Source of the DNA: CBDDIP01 sp965279405
GTDB lineage: Bacteria; Actinomycetota; Acidimicrobiia; Acidimicrobiales; Ilumatobacteraceae
Direction: 5' to 3'
DNA: 64,000 bases
Assembly (NCBI GenBank): GCA_965279405.1
Contig: OZ257157.1
Location: 3,906,001-3,970,000, forward strand
Shown here: piece after piece, positions 8,333-16,327 of the stretch
Numbering within the stretch: position 1 is the first letter of the stretch
Layout of the letters: every line of letters starts with the position of its first letter
Translations under genes and position numbers: made by a program
The notes under the pieces: model-generated
Database searches by the model: none
What the model was told of the DNA's origin: nothing
What the model saw: the letters and a program-made list of their open reading frames with translations, nothing else

Positions 8333-8338
8333 ACGCTA
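8333..8338 (-). promoter_or_regulatory. candidate -10 element (TAGCGT) for menE
   Basis: On the minus strand TAGCGT is followed after 8 bases by ATG 8324, the leaderless geometry seen elsewhere in the window. It helps reject the longer start at 8369. Confidence 0.45.
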
Positions 8339-8387
8339 TGCCGAGGACCGCGACGCGCGATGGGTGCATGTGCAAGGGTGCCGGGTG

Positions 8388-9254
8388 ATGAACCGATGGC
8401 TGGTCGGCGCCCGACCGCGAACCCTTCCTGCGGCCGTCGTGCCCGTCGCGCTCGGCGCGGCGTGCGCCGTCGGCGAGTCCGATCCGTGCTGGTGGCGCGC
8501 ACCGGTGGCGCTCGTCGTCAGCCTCGCCCTGCAGGTCGGGGTGAACTACGCCAACGACTACAGCGACGGCGTGCGCGGCACCGACGACGTGCGCGTCGGT
8601 CCGCCACGGATGGTCGCCGGTGGCTTGGCCCCGGCCAAGGCCGTGAAGGCTGCCGCGTTCGCCTCGTTCGGCGTCGCCGCCGTCGCCGGGTTGGTGCTCG
8701 CGGCAACCACGTCGTGGTGGCTGATCGCTGTCGGTGCCGCAGCGATCCTCGCTGCGTGGTTCTACACCGGCGGCCCGAAGCCGTATGGCTACCTCGGTCT
8801 CGGTGAGCTGTTCGTCTTCGTCTTCTTCGGCCTCGTCGCCACGGCTGGCACGACCTTCGCGGTCAGCGAGGTGATCCCGGCGCGCGGGTGGATCGCCGGC
8901 GTGCTGGCCGGGCTGCTGGCGTGTGCGCTGCTGGTGGTCAACAACCTGCGCGACATCCCCACGGACAAGCTCAGTGGCAAGCGCACGATGGCCGTTCGCC
9001 TCGGCGACCCGGCCACGCGCTGGGCGTACGTCGGCTTGCTGGCCGCGAGCGCAATGAGCATCGTCGTGCTCGCCGCCACCGGACGACCCGTCGCGCTGAT
9101 CGGTCTCCTCGCCGTCGTCCCGGCCGTGCCCGCAGTGCGCACGATCCGTCGCGGCGCGAAGGGCCGCGAGCTGATCGCTGTGCTCGGCGCGACCGGTCGC
9201 ACGCAACTGGTTGCCGGCTTGCTCGCTGCTCTCGGGATCGCCGTGGGCGGCTGA
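8388..9254 (+). CDS. menA: 1,4-dihydroxy-2-naphthoate polyprenyltransferase
   Basis: MenA attaches the polyprenyl tail to 1,4-dihydroxy-2-naphthoate at the membrane, giving demethylmenaquinone. The UbiA-family Asp motifs are present: NYANDYSDGVRG (about residues 53-64) and NNLRDIPTDKLSGKRT (about 184-199). About eight membrane helices fill the 288 residues, the usual length. ATG 8388 directly precedes the conserved WLVGARPRTLPAA. It diverges from menE across 63 bases, so the two menaquinone genes share one intergenic control region. Confidence 0.95.
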   Translation: MNRWLVGARPRTLPAAVVPVALGAACAVGESDPCWWRAPVALVVSLALQVGVNYANDYSDGVRGTDDVRVGPPRMVAGGLAPAKAVKAAAFASFGVAAVAGLVLAATTSWWLIAVGAAAILAAWFYTGGPKPYGYLGLGELFVFVFFGLVATAGTTFAVSEVIPARGWIAGVLAGLLACALLVVNNLRDIPTDKLSGKRTMAVRLGDPATRWAYVGLLAASAMSIVVLAATGRPVALIGLLAVVPAVPAVRTIRRGAKGRELIAVLGATGRTQLVAGLLAALGIAVGG

Positions 9255-9263
9255 AGCAGTCGG

Positions 9264-9269
9264 TACGGT
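9264..9269 (+). promoter_or_regulatory. candidate -10 element (TACGGT)
   Basis: TACGGT precedes GTG 9277 by 7 bases, predicting a leaderless mRNA for the DUF4190 protein. Confidence 0.5.
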
Positions 9270-9276
9270 GCTGCCG

Positions 9277-9594
9277 GTGAGCAACGTGCCGCCGCCCCCA
9301 CCGATGGGCCCGCCGCCCGGCTTCCAGCCCTACAACAGCGTGGGAGATTTTGGACCGCCTCGTTCCAACGGCAAGGCCACGGCGGCCATGGTGTGCGGAA
9401 TTCTGGGCCCGTTCGTTTGCGTGTTCGTCCTTCCGATCGTCGCGTTGGCGCTCGGCATCGTCAGCAAGAACGAGATCGATCACTCGGGCGGCCGCTACAC
9501 CAACCGCGGCATGGCAGTCGCCGGCATCGTGCTCGGCATCATCGGCATCGCGTTGATCCCCCTCTGGGTCTGGTACGCGATCAACCGCACCTGA
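9277..9594 (+). CDS. DUF4190 domain membrane protein
   Basis: This 105-residue protein has a Pro-rich N-terminus (residues 4-16), typical of actinobacterial DUF4190/DUF4352-type small membrane proteins, then two membrane helices (about 33-56 and 76-98). The GRYTNRGMAVAGIVLGIIGI stretch is the DUF4190 hallmark. GTG 9277 is chosen over upstream starts inside menA because it begins right before the Pro tract and has a -10-like hexamer 7 bases upstream. The function of the family is unknown. Confidence 0.85.
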   Translation: MSNVPPPPPMGPPPGFQPYNSVGDFGPPRSNGKATAAMVCGILGPFVCVFVLPIVALALGIVSKNEIDHSGGRYTNRGMAVAGIVLGIIGIALIPLWVWYAINRT

Positions 9595-9607
9595 CGAGAC
9601 CCGTCAG
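9591..9607. terminator. small hairpin spanning two convergent stop codons
   Basis: CTGACG (9591-9596) pairs with CGTCAG (9602-9607) across a 5-base loop. Both TGA stops lie in the stem. Six base pairs is weak for a terminator. Confidence 0.3.
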
Positions 9608-10413
9608 CGCGGAACGCGACGGTCCGGGCGGCTAGGCAGCCAAGCGACGAGCGCCGCGCTGACCAACCACGGTTGCTGTAGGTGCGCTGCGTGCGCTGCG
9701 TCGGCGATGGGCACGAACTTGCCTTCTCGAACGGCGTCGACGAGCTGCTCGCCGATGGCGATGAACTTCTCGTCGGACGACCCGGCCAGCACGAGCACCG
9801 GCATCGTCAGCTCGCGCAGGCGTGGCCACAACGATCCCTGGGCGCCCGTGCCGGCGAAGCGCAGGCTGTTGGCGAGCCCTTCCGGCGTGTTGCGCAGTCG
9901 ATCGGTGCGGTCCTCCGGCGACAGGGGAGCGCCGCCGAACAGCGGTTGCTGGATCCACTCGTCGAGGAACGCATCGACGCCGACCTCGACGATGTGCTCG
10001 GCGAGCGCGTCGTCCGAGCTGCGGCGCTCGGCGCGGGCGTCATCGTCGTCGATGCCCGGGTTGGCCCCGATCAGCGCCAGACGCTTGACGAGGTGCGGGT
10101 ACATGAGCGCGGTGTGCAGCGCCACCCGTCCACCCATGCTGTACCCGATGTAGGTGCCGGCGCCGCCGACGGTGGCGAGCATGTCGGCGGAACGACGCAG
10201 GTCGGCGCGCACGTTTGCGGAGTCTCCGTGGCCGGGCATGTCGACGATCACGCACTCGTGGCCGAGCGCGGCCATGTGCTCGGCGATCGGCTTCCACGAC
10301 GCACCGGTCTGGGTGAACCCGTGGGCGAACACGAGGCGCGGGCCGTCGCCGGTGACGAATGCGGCGAGCGGGCCGCTGAGCGAACGCCAGGTGGCGGCGA
10401 TGGAGGTGGACAT
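9604..10413 (-). CDS. menH: alpha/beta hydrolase, probable MenH (SHCHC synthase)
   Basis: This 269-residue alpha/beta hydrolase has the oxyanion/HG region FAHGFTQTGASW, MPGHGDS, the nucleophile elbow GYSMGG (Ser92) and a C-terminal His in DAAHAAHLQQP. The GF...W and D-x-P-G-H-G-x-S pattern fits 2-succinyl-6-hydroxy-2,4-cyclohexadiene-1-carboxylate synthase. The MenD and MenF genes are close by, which strengthens MenH, but the direct neighbour is a DsbA-like gene and other hydrolase roles remain possible. ATG 10413 shares one base with the upstream stop. Confidence 0.72.
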   Translation of the reverse strand: MSTSIAATWRSLSGPLAAFVTGDGPRLVFAHGFTQTGASWKPIAEHMAALGHECVIVDMPGHGDSANVRADLRRSADMLATVGGAGTYIGYSMGGRVALHTALMYPHLVKRLALIGANPGIDDDDARAERRSSDDALAEHIVEVGVDAFLDEWIQQPLFGGAPLSPEDRTDRLRNTPEGLANSLRFAGTGAQGSLWPRLRELTMPVLVLAGSSDEKFIAIGEQLVDAVREGKFVPIADAAHAAHLQQPWLVSAALVAWLPSRPDRRVPR

Positions 10414-11138
10414 CAGTGCTCGACGTCGCAGGATTCGTCGTCGCAGGCCGGCGCTTCGGTCGACGGCGTCTCGGTCGACGGCGTCTCGCTGGCGCGACGT
10501 GCGGCCAGCCGGCGCAGGACCTGCGCGAACACGCCGACGTCCTGCGCGCCGGGCACCATCCACTGGCCGTCGAAGACGAACGTCGGGACGGCGGTGATCC
10601 CCTCCTGGCGAGCGCTCTCGATCTGTGCCTGCACCTCGGCCTCGCCGTCGGTGCTGCGCAGGAAGGCAAGCACGTTGTCGCGCGGCATTCCCACGTCGGC
10701 GGCGCGGTCGGCGAGCACGTCGGTGTCGCCGATGTCGAGCCCGTCGGTGAAGTACGCGGCCAGCAGTCGCTCCTTGAGCGCGGCCTGATGACCCGTCGCC
10801 TCCGCCAGCCACAGCAGGCGGTGGGCCAGCAGCGTGTTGGCCCGCAGGGCGATGTCCATGTGGAACTCGATGCCCGAATCGGCCGCTGTCGTCGTGACGT
10901 GTTGGATGATCTCCGCGGCCCGCTCGGGCCCGCCGAACTTGCGGGCGTAGCCCTCGGTCACCGGAGTCGGGTGCCCGACCGGGGCCGTCGGGTCGAGCTG
11001 GAAGGGACGGTAGACGACGTCCACCTGCACCTCGTCGCCGACCTCGGCCAGCGCCTGCTCGAACCGGCGCTTGCCGATGTAGCACCACGGGCAGACGACG
11101 TCGGACCAGATCTCCACCTGCAGCGGACTCGCGCTCAC
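10413..11138 (-). CDS. DsbA family oxidoreductase, FrnE/HCCA isomerase-like
   Basis: This 241-residue thioredoxin-fold protein of the FrnE/2-hydroxychromene-2-carboxylate isomerase group has its CPWC active site at residues 16-19 and the conserved cis-Pro segment GITAVPTFVFDG. There is no signal peptide, so it acts in the cytoplasm. Near the C-terminus it has a small tandem repeat (SETPSTETPSTE) and then a CDDESC pair that might bind metal or form a disulphide. GTG 11138 is the start. It is followed by the menH-like gene with a 1-base overlap, so they are co-transcribed. Confidence 0.88.
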   Translation of the reverse strand: MSASPLQVEIWSDVVCPWCYIGKRRFEQALAEVGDEVQVDVVYRPFQLDPTAPVGHPTPVTEGYARKFGGPERAAEIIQHVTTTAADSGIEFHMDIALRANTLLAHRLLWLAEATGHQAALKERLLAAYFTDGLDIGDTDVLADRAADVGMPRDNVLAFLRSTDGEAEVQAQIESARQEGITAVPTFVFDGQWMVPGAQDVGVFAQVLRRLAARRASETPSTETPSTEAPACDDESCDVEH

Positions 11139-11178
11139 CTGGCCACGATACGCCCGACCTGGCTCGCGGACTCAGCGG

Positions 11179-11184
11179 TAGCGT
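11179..11184 (+). promoter_or_regulatory. candidate -10 element (TAGCGT) for menD
   Basis: TAGCGT ends 7 bases before ATG 11192. The alternative GTG at 11183 would overlap this element, so it favours ATG 11192. Confidence 0.5.
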
Positions 11185-11191
11185 GACCGGC

Positions 11192-12871
11192 ATGTCGCCA
11201 GCCGACCTGCAGGCAACGTTCTGCGCCACCCTGGTCGACGAGTGGATCGATCTCGGGGTGCGCCACGCGGTGATCGCCCCCGGCTCGCGCAGCACGCCGA
11301 TGGCGCTGGCGATCGCTGCTCGGCCCGAGCTGCAGGTCCACGTCGTCCACGACGAACGAACCGCTGCCTTCATCGCACTCGGCCTCGGGCTGGCCGCGCA
11401 TCAGCCGGCGTTGCTGCTGTGCACGAGTGGCACGGCGGCCACGCACTTCCACGCGGCAGTCGTCGAGGCCGGACTGTCCGACGTGCCGATGATCGTGCTC
11501 ACCGCCGACCGGCCGCCCGAGCTGCACGGCATCGGCGCGGCGCAGACGATCGATCAGCAGGAGCTCTACGGCACGGCGGTGCGCCAGTTCATCGACGCCG
11601 GTGTCCCCGAGACGCTCGACGAGGACGGGTGGCGCAAGCTGGCGATCGAGGTGCACGGCGGACGAGGCGGACGCGACCACCCTGGCCCGGTGCACCTCAA
11701 CCTCCCGTTCCGCGAGCCGCTGATCGGCGTTGCGACGGTGTCAGCACGGCCGCGGCCCGACGAATCCGGCTGGTTCACGCACGAGCCCGAGCAACCGAGC
11801 GACGACGTGCGTGCCGTGCTCGCCCCGCTCGATCGGCAGCGCGGGATCATCGTCGTCGGCGACGGCGCGGTGTCCGATCCGATCGAGGTCGAGATGGTGT
11901 CGGCGGCGCTCGGCTGGCCGGTGCTTGCCGACCCTCGATCTGGCGTGCGCGACCTGTCGTGCGCGGTTGCCACCTACGACGCATTGCTCCGTCATCCCGA
12001 GTTCGCGCGAGCGCACACCCCGGAGGTCGTGCTCCACATCGGCGAACCGCCGGCGTCCAAGGTGCTCGGGCAGTGGTTGCAGGCAAGTGGCGCGCACCAG
12101 ATGCTCGTGCACCCGAGCCGGCGCGTCATCGATCCGTGGCAGATGCTGAGCGGTCGCGTGTACAGCTGGCTCGGTGACGTCACGAGCGTGCTGGGCGATT
12201 TTCGTGGCGCGACCGGAACGCCCTGGCTGGCGCGCTGGCAGCACGCCGAGCGAAGGGCGCAGGCCGCGATCGCCGGCGTGCTCGATGCCGAGACCGCGCT
12301 CAGCGAGCCCGGTGTGGCGAACGTGCTGTCCGGGATCGACGAGGTCGCTGCCATCGTCGCGGCATCGTCGATGCCCATCCGCGACCTCGAGTGGTTCGGC
12401 GCACCAGGGAGCGCGAAGGTCGTCAGCAACCGCGGCGCCAACGGGATCGACGGCGTGATCGCCACCGCCACCGGGTTCGCACTCGAGCGGCGCGGTCACG
12501 TCGTGTGCTTGCTCGGCGACGTCGCCTTCTGTCACGACTCGTCGTCGCTCACCGCGCTGGCGCGACGGGACGTCCACCTGACGATCGTCGTCGTCGACAA
12601 CGACGGTGGCGGCATCTTCTCGTTCCTCCCGCAGGCCGGTGCGCTGCCGCCCGAGCGCTTCGAGCAGCTCTTCGGCACACCGCACGGCACCGACCTCGTC
12701 GCGCTCGCCGCCGCGCACGGCATCCCGGCTCGTACGGCGTCGACGCGCAACGAGTTGATCGCCGCGCTCCGGGTTCCAGGCGTCAGCGTCGTGCGGGTCC
12801 CCAGCAACCGCGCCGAGAACGTCAACGTCCACGACCGGCTCAACGCCGCCGTCGCCCAAGCCCTCGGCTAA
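11192..12871 (+). CDS. menD: 2-succinyl-5-enolpyruvyl-6-hydroxy-3-cyclohexene-1-carboxylate synthase
   Basis: MenD is the thiamine-diphosphate enzyme that joins isochorismate and 2-oxoglutarate. The N-terminal PYR domain has APGSRSTP (about residues 29-36) and the catalytic Glu56 in HDERTAAF. The PP domain has the diphosphate/Mg motif around LLGDVAFCHDSSSL (about 440) and VVDNDGGGIFSFLP. The length of 559 residues is normal. A GTG three codons upstream could also start it. The convergent menF gene supplies the isochorismate substrate, with a strong hairpin between the two genes. Confidence 0.95.
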   Translation: MSPADLQATFCATLVDEWIDLGVRHAVIAPGSRSTPMALAIAARPELQVHVVHDERTAAFIALGLGLAAHQPALLLCTSGTAATHFHAAVVEAGLSDVPMIVLTADRPPELHGIGAAQTIDQQELYGTAVRQFIDAGVPETLDEDGWRKLAIEVHGGRGGRDHPGPVHLNLPFREPLIGVATVSARPRPDESGWFTHEPEQPSDDVRAVLAPLDRQRGIIVVGDGAVSDPIEVEMVSAALGWPVLADPRSGVRDLSCAVATYDALLRHPEFARAHTPEVVLHIGEPPASKVLGQWLQASGAHQMLVHPSRRVIDPWQMLSGRVYSWLGDVTSVLGDFRGATGTPWLARWQHAERRAQAAIAGVLDAETALSEPGVANVLSGIDEVAAIVAASSMPIRDLEWFGAPGSAKVVSNRGANGIDGVIATATGFALERRGHVVCLLGDVAFCHDSSSLTALARRDVHLTIVVVDNDGGGIFSFLPQAGALPPERFEQLFGTPHGTDLVALAAAHGIPARTASTRNELIAALRVPGVSVVRVPSNRAENVNVHDRLNAAVAQALG

Positions 12872-12915
12872 CTGGATGTCCGAAACGCGGCACAGCCGCG
12901 TCTCCGACATCCAGT
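12871..12915. terminator. strong bidirectional hairpin between menD and menF
   Basis: ACTGGATGTC (12871-12880) pairs with GACATCCAGT (12906-12915). Inside it ACGCGGC (12885-12891) pairs with GCCGCGT (12895-12901) around an ACA loop. It begins at the last base of the menD stop. There is no U-tract on either strand. Confidence 0.7.
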
Positions 12916-12971
12916 TCCGGTCGAACGCGAACCGACTGGAGCTCGGGTGAGTGAGCGCAGCGAACCCGAGA

Positions 12972-14153
12972 TCACGGGCGGACGATGGCGCTCAGCATGG
13001 CTTGGAGCTTTTGCTGCGTCTCGGCGAGCTCGAGGTGGGGGTCGCTGCCGGCGACGATGCCGCCGCCGGCCACGAGGCGGGCACTGCGGCGATCCTCGGT
13101 GAACTCGGCGCACCGGATGGCGACGGCCCAGGTGCCGTTGCCGGACGCGTCGACCCAGCCGACCGCGCCGCCGTAGCGGCCGCGCTCGAAGCCCTCGACC
13201 TCGGCGATCAGCGCCAGTGCCTCGTCGCGCGGGAAGCCGCCCAGCGCAGGCGTGGGGGAGAGGGCGGTGACCAGTTCGAGCACGTTCGGCGGCGGATCGG
13301 ACAGCCGGCCGGCCATCGCCGTACCGAGGTGCTGCACGTTGGCGACGGCGACGATCGACGGCTCGGGCTCCTCGTCGAGGAAGCTGCACCACGGCAGCAA
13401 CGTGTCGTGGATCATGTCGATCACGGCTCGGTGCTCGATCTGGTCCTTCGTGCTGGCGATCAGTGCCGCGGCGACTCGCGCGTCGGTGTCGGGATCGCCG
13501 GTGCGCGGCGCGGTGCCGGCCACGGGATGCGAGCGCAGCTCGGTGCCGTCGACGGCGACGAGCAGCTCCGGCGACGCGCCGATGAACCCGTCGACCGAGT
13601 AGCGGTAGCTCGACCCGAACGAGGCCTTCAACCGCAGCAGGACCGCGTGCACGTCGATCGGCTCGTCACTGGTCACCGTCACCTCGCGGGCGATGACCGC
13701 CTTCACGAGCGCGCCGGCACGAACAGCGTCGCGAGCCGCCGCCACCGCAGCGAGGTAGCGATCGATCGAGGTGAGCGGGCTGACGCTGAACGACTGCGCG
13801 CGCGGCTCCGGCCGAACCGCCGCGACCGGCGTCTGCGGCTCGCCGTCGCCATCGATCTCGGTGATCCATCGTCGCCCGTCCGCGGCCTTGCCGACGAGCA
13901 CCTTCGGGATCACGAGGGATGTCGGCGAGCCCGGCACGAACGGCACGCAACCGAGCGCGGTCGGCTGCACCGCACCGACGCCGTCGTCGTGCTTGATCGC
14001 CGCCAGCACTGCCGGCACGTCACCCAGCGCGACCCGAGCGGCGACGCCTCGTCCGGCGATGCCGACGCCGTCGCGCACGAACAGGTAGCCGTCCGGACCG
14101 GCGACGTCGTTGAGGTCGATGTCGTCGAGCAGCGGACGGGTGACGGCGCGCAT
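12972..14153 (-). CDS. menF: isochorismate synthase
   Basis: This 393-residue chorismate-binding enzyme converts chorismate to isochorismate for menaquinone. Typical segments are VKAVIAREVTV, SPELLV, SHPVAGTAPRTG and LSPTPALGGFP, and a C-terminal ARLVAGGGIVAGSDPHLE region that binds Mg and substrate. A siderophore-type isochorismate synthase is possible in principle, but menD and ubiE neighbours point to MenF. ATG 14153 overlaps the ubiE stop by one base. Confidence 0.92.
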   Translation of the reverse strand: MRAVTRPLLDDIDLNDVAGPDGYLFVRDGVGIAGRGVAARVALGDVPAVLAAIKHDDGVGAVQPTALGCVPFVPGSPTSLVIPKVLVGKAADGRRWITEIDGDGEPQTPVAAVRPEPRAQSFSVSPLTSIDRYLAAVAAARDAVRAGALVKAVIAREVTVTSDEPIDVHAVLLRLKASFGSSYRYSVDGFIGASPELLVAVDGTELRSHPVAGTAPRTGDPDTDARVAAALIASTKDQIEHRAVIDMIHDTLLPWCSFLDEEPEPSIVAVANVQHLGTAMAGRLSDPPPNVLELVTALSPTPALGGFPRDEALALIAEVEGFERGRYGGAVGWVDASGNGTWAVAIRCAEFTEDRRSARLVAGGGIVAGSDPHLELAETQQKLQAMLSAIVRP

Positions 14154-14869
14154 CAGTCGCGGGTGCCGACGAGCAGCTGGGTGATCCCACCCGACAGCTG
14201 GTGGTGCTCGGCGTCGGCGAACCCGGCAGCACGCAGCTGGGCGAGCATCGTCGCCGGCGGTGGCAGGTAGGCAACGCTGCGCGGCAGGTACCGGTACGCC
14301 GCTGGGTCGCTGAGCATCGCACCGATCTTCGGGACCACCTTGCCGAAGTAGATCCCGTTGCCCCAGCGGATCACCTTGTTCTTCGGCACGCCGACATCGA
14401 GCAAGGCGATGCGCCCACCGGGCCGCAGCACGCGCGCCAGCTCGGCGAAGAACGCCGGCAGCTCCAACAGGTTGCGCAGTGCGAACCCGCACGTTGCGCC
14501 GTCCACCGAACCGTCGGGCAGCGGGAGTCGCAGGATGTCGGCCTGCACACGCGGTGCCCCGCTGCGATCGGCGACGAGCATCCCCAGGCTGAGGTCGAAC
14601 GACAGCGGTCGCAACCCGGCACGCTCGAGCTCCACGCAGAGGTCGCCGGTGCCGCTGGCGAGGTCGATCACCGTGCTCCCGGCGGGCAGCGCCAGCGCAC
14701 GCAGCGCCCGGCGTCGCCAGCGCACGTCGAGGCGGAACGTCATGATCCGGTTGACCAGGTCGTAGCGCGGCGCGATGGCGTCGAACATCTGGCGGACCGC
14801 TTCCACCTTCTGCTCGCCCTGGGGCAGGGTGTCGCCGTCCCATGCGTTGGTCGGAGCTCGGTCCTGCAC
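14153..14869 (-). CDS. menG: demethylmenaquinone methyltransferase
   Basis: This UbiE/MenG-type SAM-dependent methyltransferase makes the final C-methylation of menaquinone. It has the RQMFDAIAPRYDLVNRIMTF signature (about residues 25-44), SAM motif I DLASGTGDL (about 69-77) and the second UbiE signature near CGFALRNL. GTG 14869 gives 238 residues. It is preferred over ATG 14908, which would run into the divergent amidase, because TAGCCT lies exactly 7 bases upstream. It is coupled to menF by a 1-base overlap. Confidence 0.93.
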   Translation of the reverse strand: MQDRAPTNAWDGDTLPQGEQKVEAVRQMFDAIAPRYDLVNRIMTFRLDVRWRRRALRALALPAGSTVIDLASGTGDLCVELERAGLRPLSFDLSLGMLVADRSGAPRVQADILRLPLPDGSVDGATCGFALRNLLELPAFFAELARVLRPGGRIALLDVGVPKNKVIRWGNGIYFGKVVPKIGAMLSDPAAYRYLPRSVAYLPPPATMLAQLRAAGFADAEHHQLSGGITQLLVGTRD

Positions 14870-14876
14870 GACGGGA

Positions 14877-14882
14877 AGGCTA
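14877..14882 (-). promoter_or_regulatory. candidate -10 element (TAGCCT) for menG-menF
   Basis: TAGCCT on the minus strand is followed after 7 bases by GTG 14869, predicting a leaderless menG-menF mRNA. Confidence 0.5.
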
Positions 14883-14906
14883 CGACGCTGTGCCAACATC
14901 ACTCGC

Positions 14907-16316
14907 ATGAGTCAGGAACTGTGGCGCAAGGGCGCTCTGGAGTTGGCCGGGATGATCGCTTCGAAGGAGGTCAGCAGCGTCGAGGTCGTTCGAGCGCACC
15001 TCGATCGGATCGACGAGGTCAACCCGCACCTCAACGCCGTGGTCCGCCGGTTCGACGACCAGGCGCTGGCGGAAGCAGCGGCAGCGGACGTCCGTGTTGC
15101 CGCCGGCGATGCGCTCGGCACGCTGCACGGCGTGCCGTTCACGGTGAAGGAGAACATCGATCTCGCCGGCACGCCGACGACGAGCTCGGTGCTGATGCTG
15201 GCCGACGCCATCGCGCCGATCGACGCCCCCGTCGTCGCTCGCATGCGCGCGGCCGGCGCCATCCCGCTGGCACGCACCAACCTGCCCGACCTCGGCCTGC
15301 GCGTGGCCACCGAGTCGTCGTTGCACGGGATCACCAAGAACCCGTGGAACCCGCGCCTCACCGCCGGCGGGTCGAGTGGCGGCGAGGCCTCCGCGCTGGC
15401 GTCGGGGATGAGCCCGATCGGGCTCGGCAACGACCTCGGTGGTTCGCTGCGCAACCCTGCGCACTGCTGCGGCATCGCCTCGATCAAACCGTCGACCGGC
15501 GTCGTTGCCCAGGCCACCGTCGTTCCACCCGAAGACCTGTCGATCATGTTCCAGTTGATGGCCGTGCAGGGCGTGATGGCCCGCCGCGTCGCCGATGTGC
15601 GTGCCGGTCTCACCGCCGTCGCCGGTCCGGATGTGCGCGATCCGTTGAGCCTGCCCGTCACCCTCGTGCAGCGTGCCGTCGGCCGCCCGCTGCGCGTGGC
15701 CGTGCTCGCCGACCCGCCCGGCGGGTCGACCCATCCGGAGGTCGCGGCAGCGATTCGCGCCGCCGCCGACGTGCTCGCCGATCAGGGTGCCGAGGTGTCC
15801 GAGGGCTCGCCGATGACCTACGAGCGTTCCCTGGAGCTGTGGGCGTCGCTGCTCATCGACGACCTGCGCGCACAGATGCCGTTGCTGAACATGGTGCTCG
15901 GCGCCGACGGGGCGACGTTCCTCAAGTACGCCACCGAGATCGTGCCGGCCGGTGATCTGGCGTCGTTCACGTTGATGCACGCCGAGCGCAACGCGGTCGA
16001 GAAGGACTGGCACCGCTTCCTCACCGACGTGGACGTCCTGCTGACCCCGACGTGGGCGAACCCGCCGTTCGCACACGGCGCCGACGTCGCCTCGATCGAC
16101 GGCGCGCAGGACACGCTGCAGACGATGCGCCCGGTGCTCCCGGCCAACCTGCTCGGCCTGCCCGCTGCGGTCGTGCCCGTCGGCATGGCCGGGGGGATGC
16201 CCGTCGGAGCGATGCTCACCGGGCGCCGCTTCGCCGACCTCACCTGTCTTGCTGCCGCGCAGGTCCTCGAGGACGCGCTCGGCACGATCACCCCGATCGA
16301 ACCCGTCACCGCCTGA
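14907..16316 (+). CDS. amidase signature family enzyme
   Basis: This 469-residue amidase has the Ser-cisSer-Lys triad: Lys81 in VKENID, the cis Ser in AGGSSGGE (about residues 156-157) and the nucleophile Ser180 in NDLGGSLRNP. Family members hydrolyse amides or act as GatA in the tRNA-dependent amidotransferase. There is no gatB or gatC beside it, and the C-terminal half is not GatA-like, so a stand-alone amidase is more likely. It starts at ATG 14907, divergent from menG across 37 bases. Confidence 0.88.
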   Translation: MSQELWRKGALELAGMIASKEVSSVEVVRAHLDRIDEVNPHLNAVVRRFDDQALAEAAAADVRVAAGDALGTLHGVPFTVKENIDLAGTPTTSSVLMLADAIAPIDAPVVARMRAAGAIPLARTNLPDLGLRVATESSLHGITKNPWNPRLTAGGSSGGEASALASGMSPIGLGNDLGGSLRNPAHCCGIASIKPSTGVVAQATVVPPEDLSIMFQLMAVQGVMARRVADVRAGLTAVAGPDVRDPLSLPVTLVQRAVGRPLRVAVLADPPGGSTHPEVAAAIRAAADVLADQGAEVSEGSPMTYERSLELWASLLIDDLRAQMPLLNMVLGADGATFLKYATEIVPAGDLASFTLMHAERNAVEKDWHRFLTDVDVLLTPTWANPPFAHGADVASIDGAQDTLQTMRPVLPANLLGLPAAVVPVGMAGGMPVGAMLTGRRFADLTCLAAAQVLEDALGTITPIEPVTA

Positions 16317-16327
16317 GGAGCTCAGGC
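16311..16327. terminator. hairpin spanning convergent stop codons
   Basis: GCCTGAG (16311-16317) pairs with CTCAGGC (16321-16327) around GAG. Both the amidase TGA and the ligase TGA lie in the stem. It is compact and G/C-rich and could stop or stabilise both transcripts. Confidence 0.4.

Noticed and set aside
14899..14908. Longer menG starts at ATG 14908 or 14899
   Set aside because: They would overlap the divergent amidase start and the -10-like TAGCCT; the added residues are not conserved in UbiE proteins.
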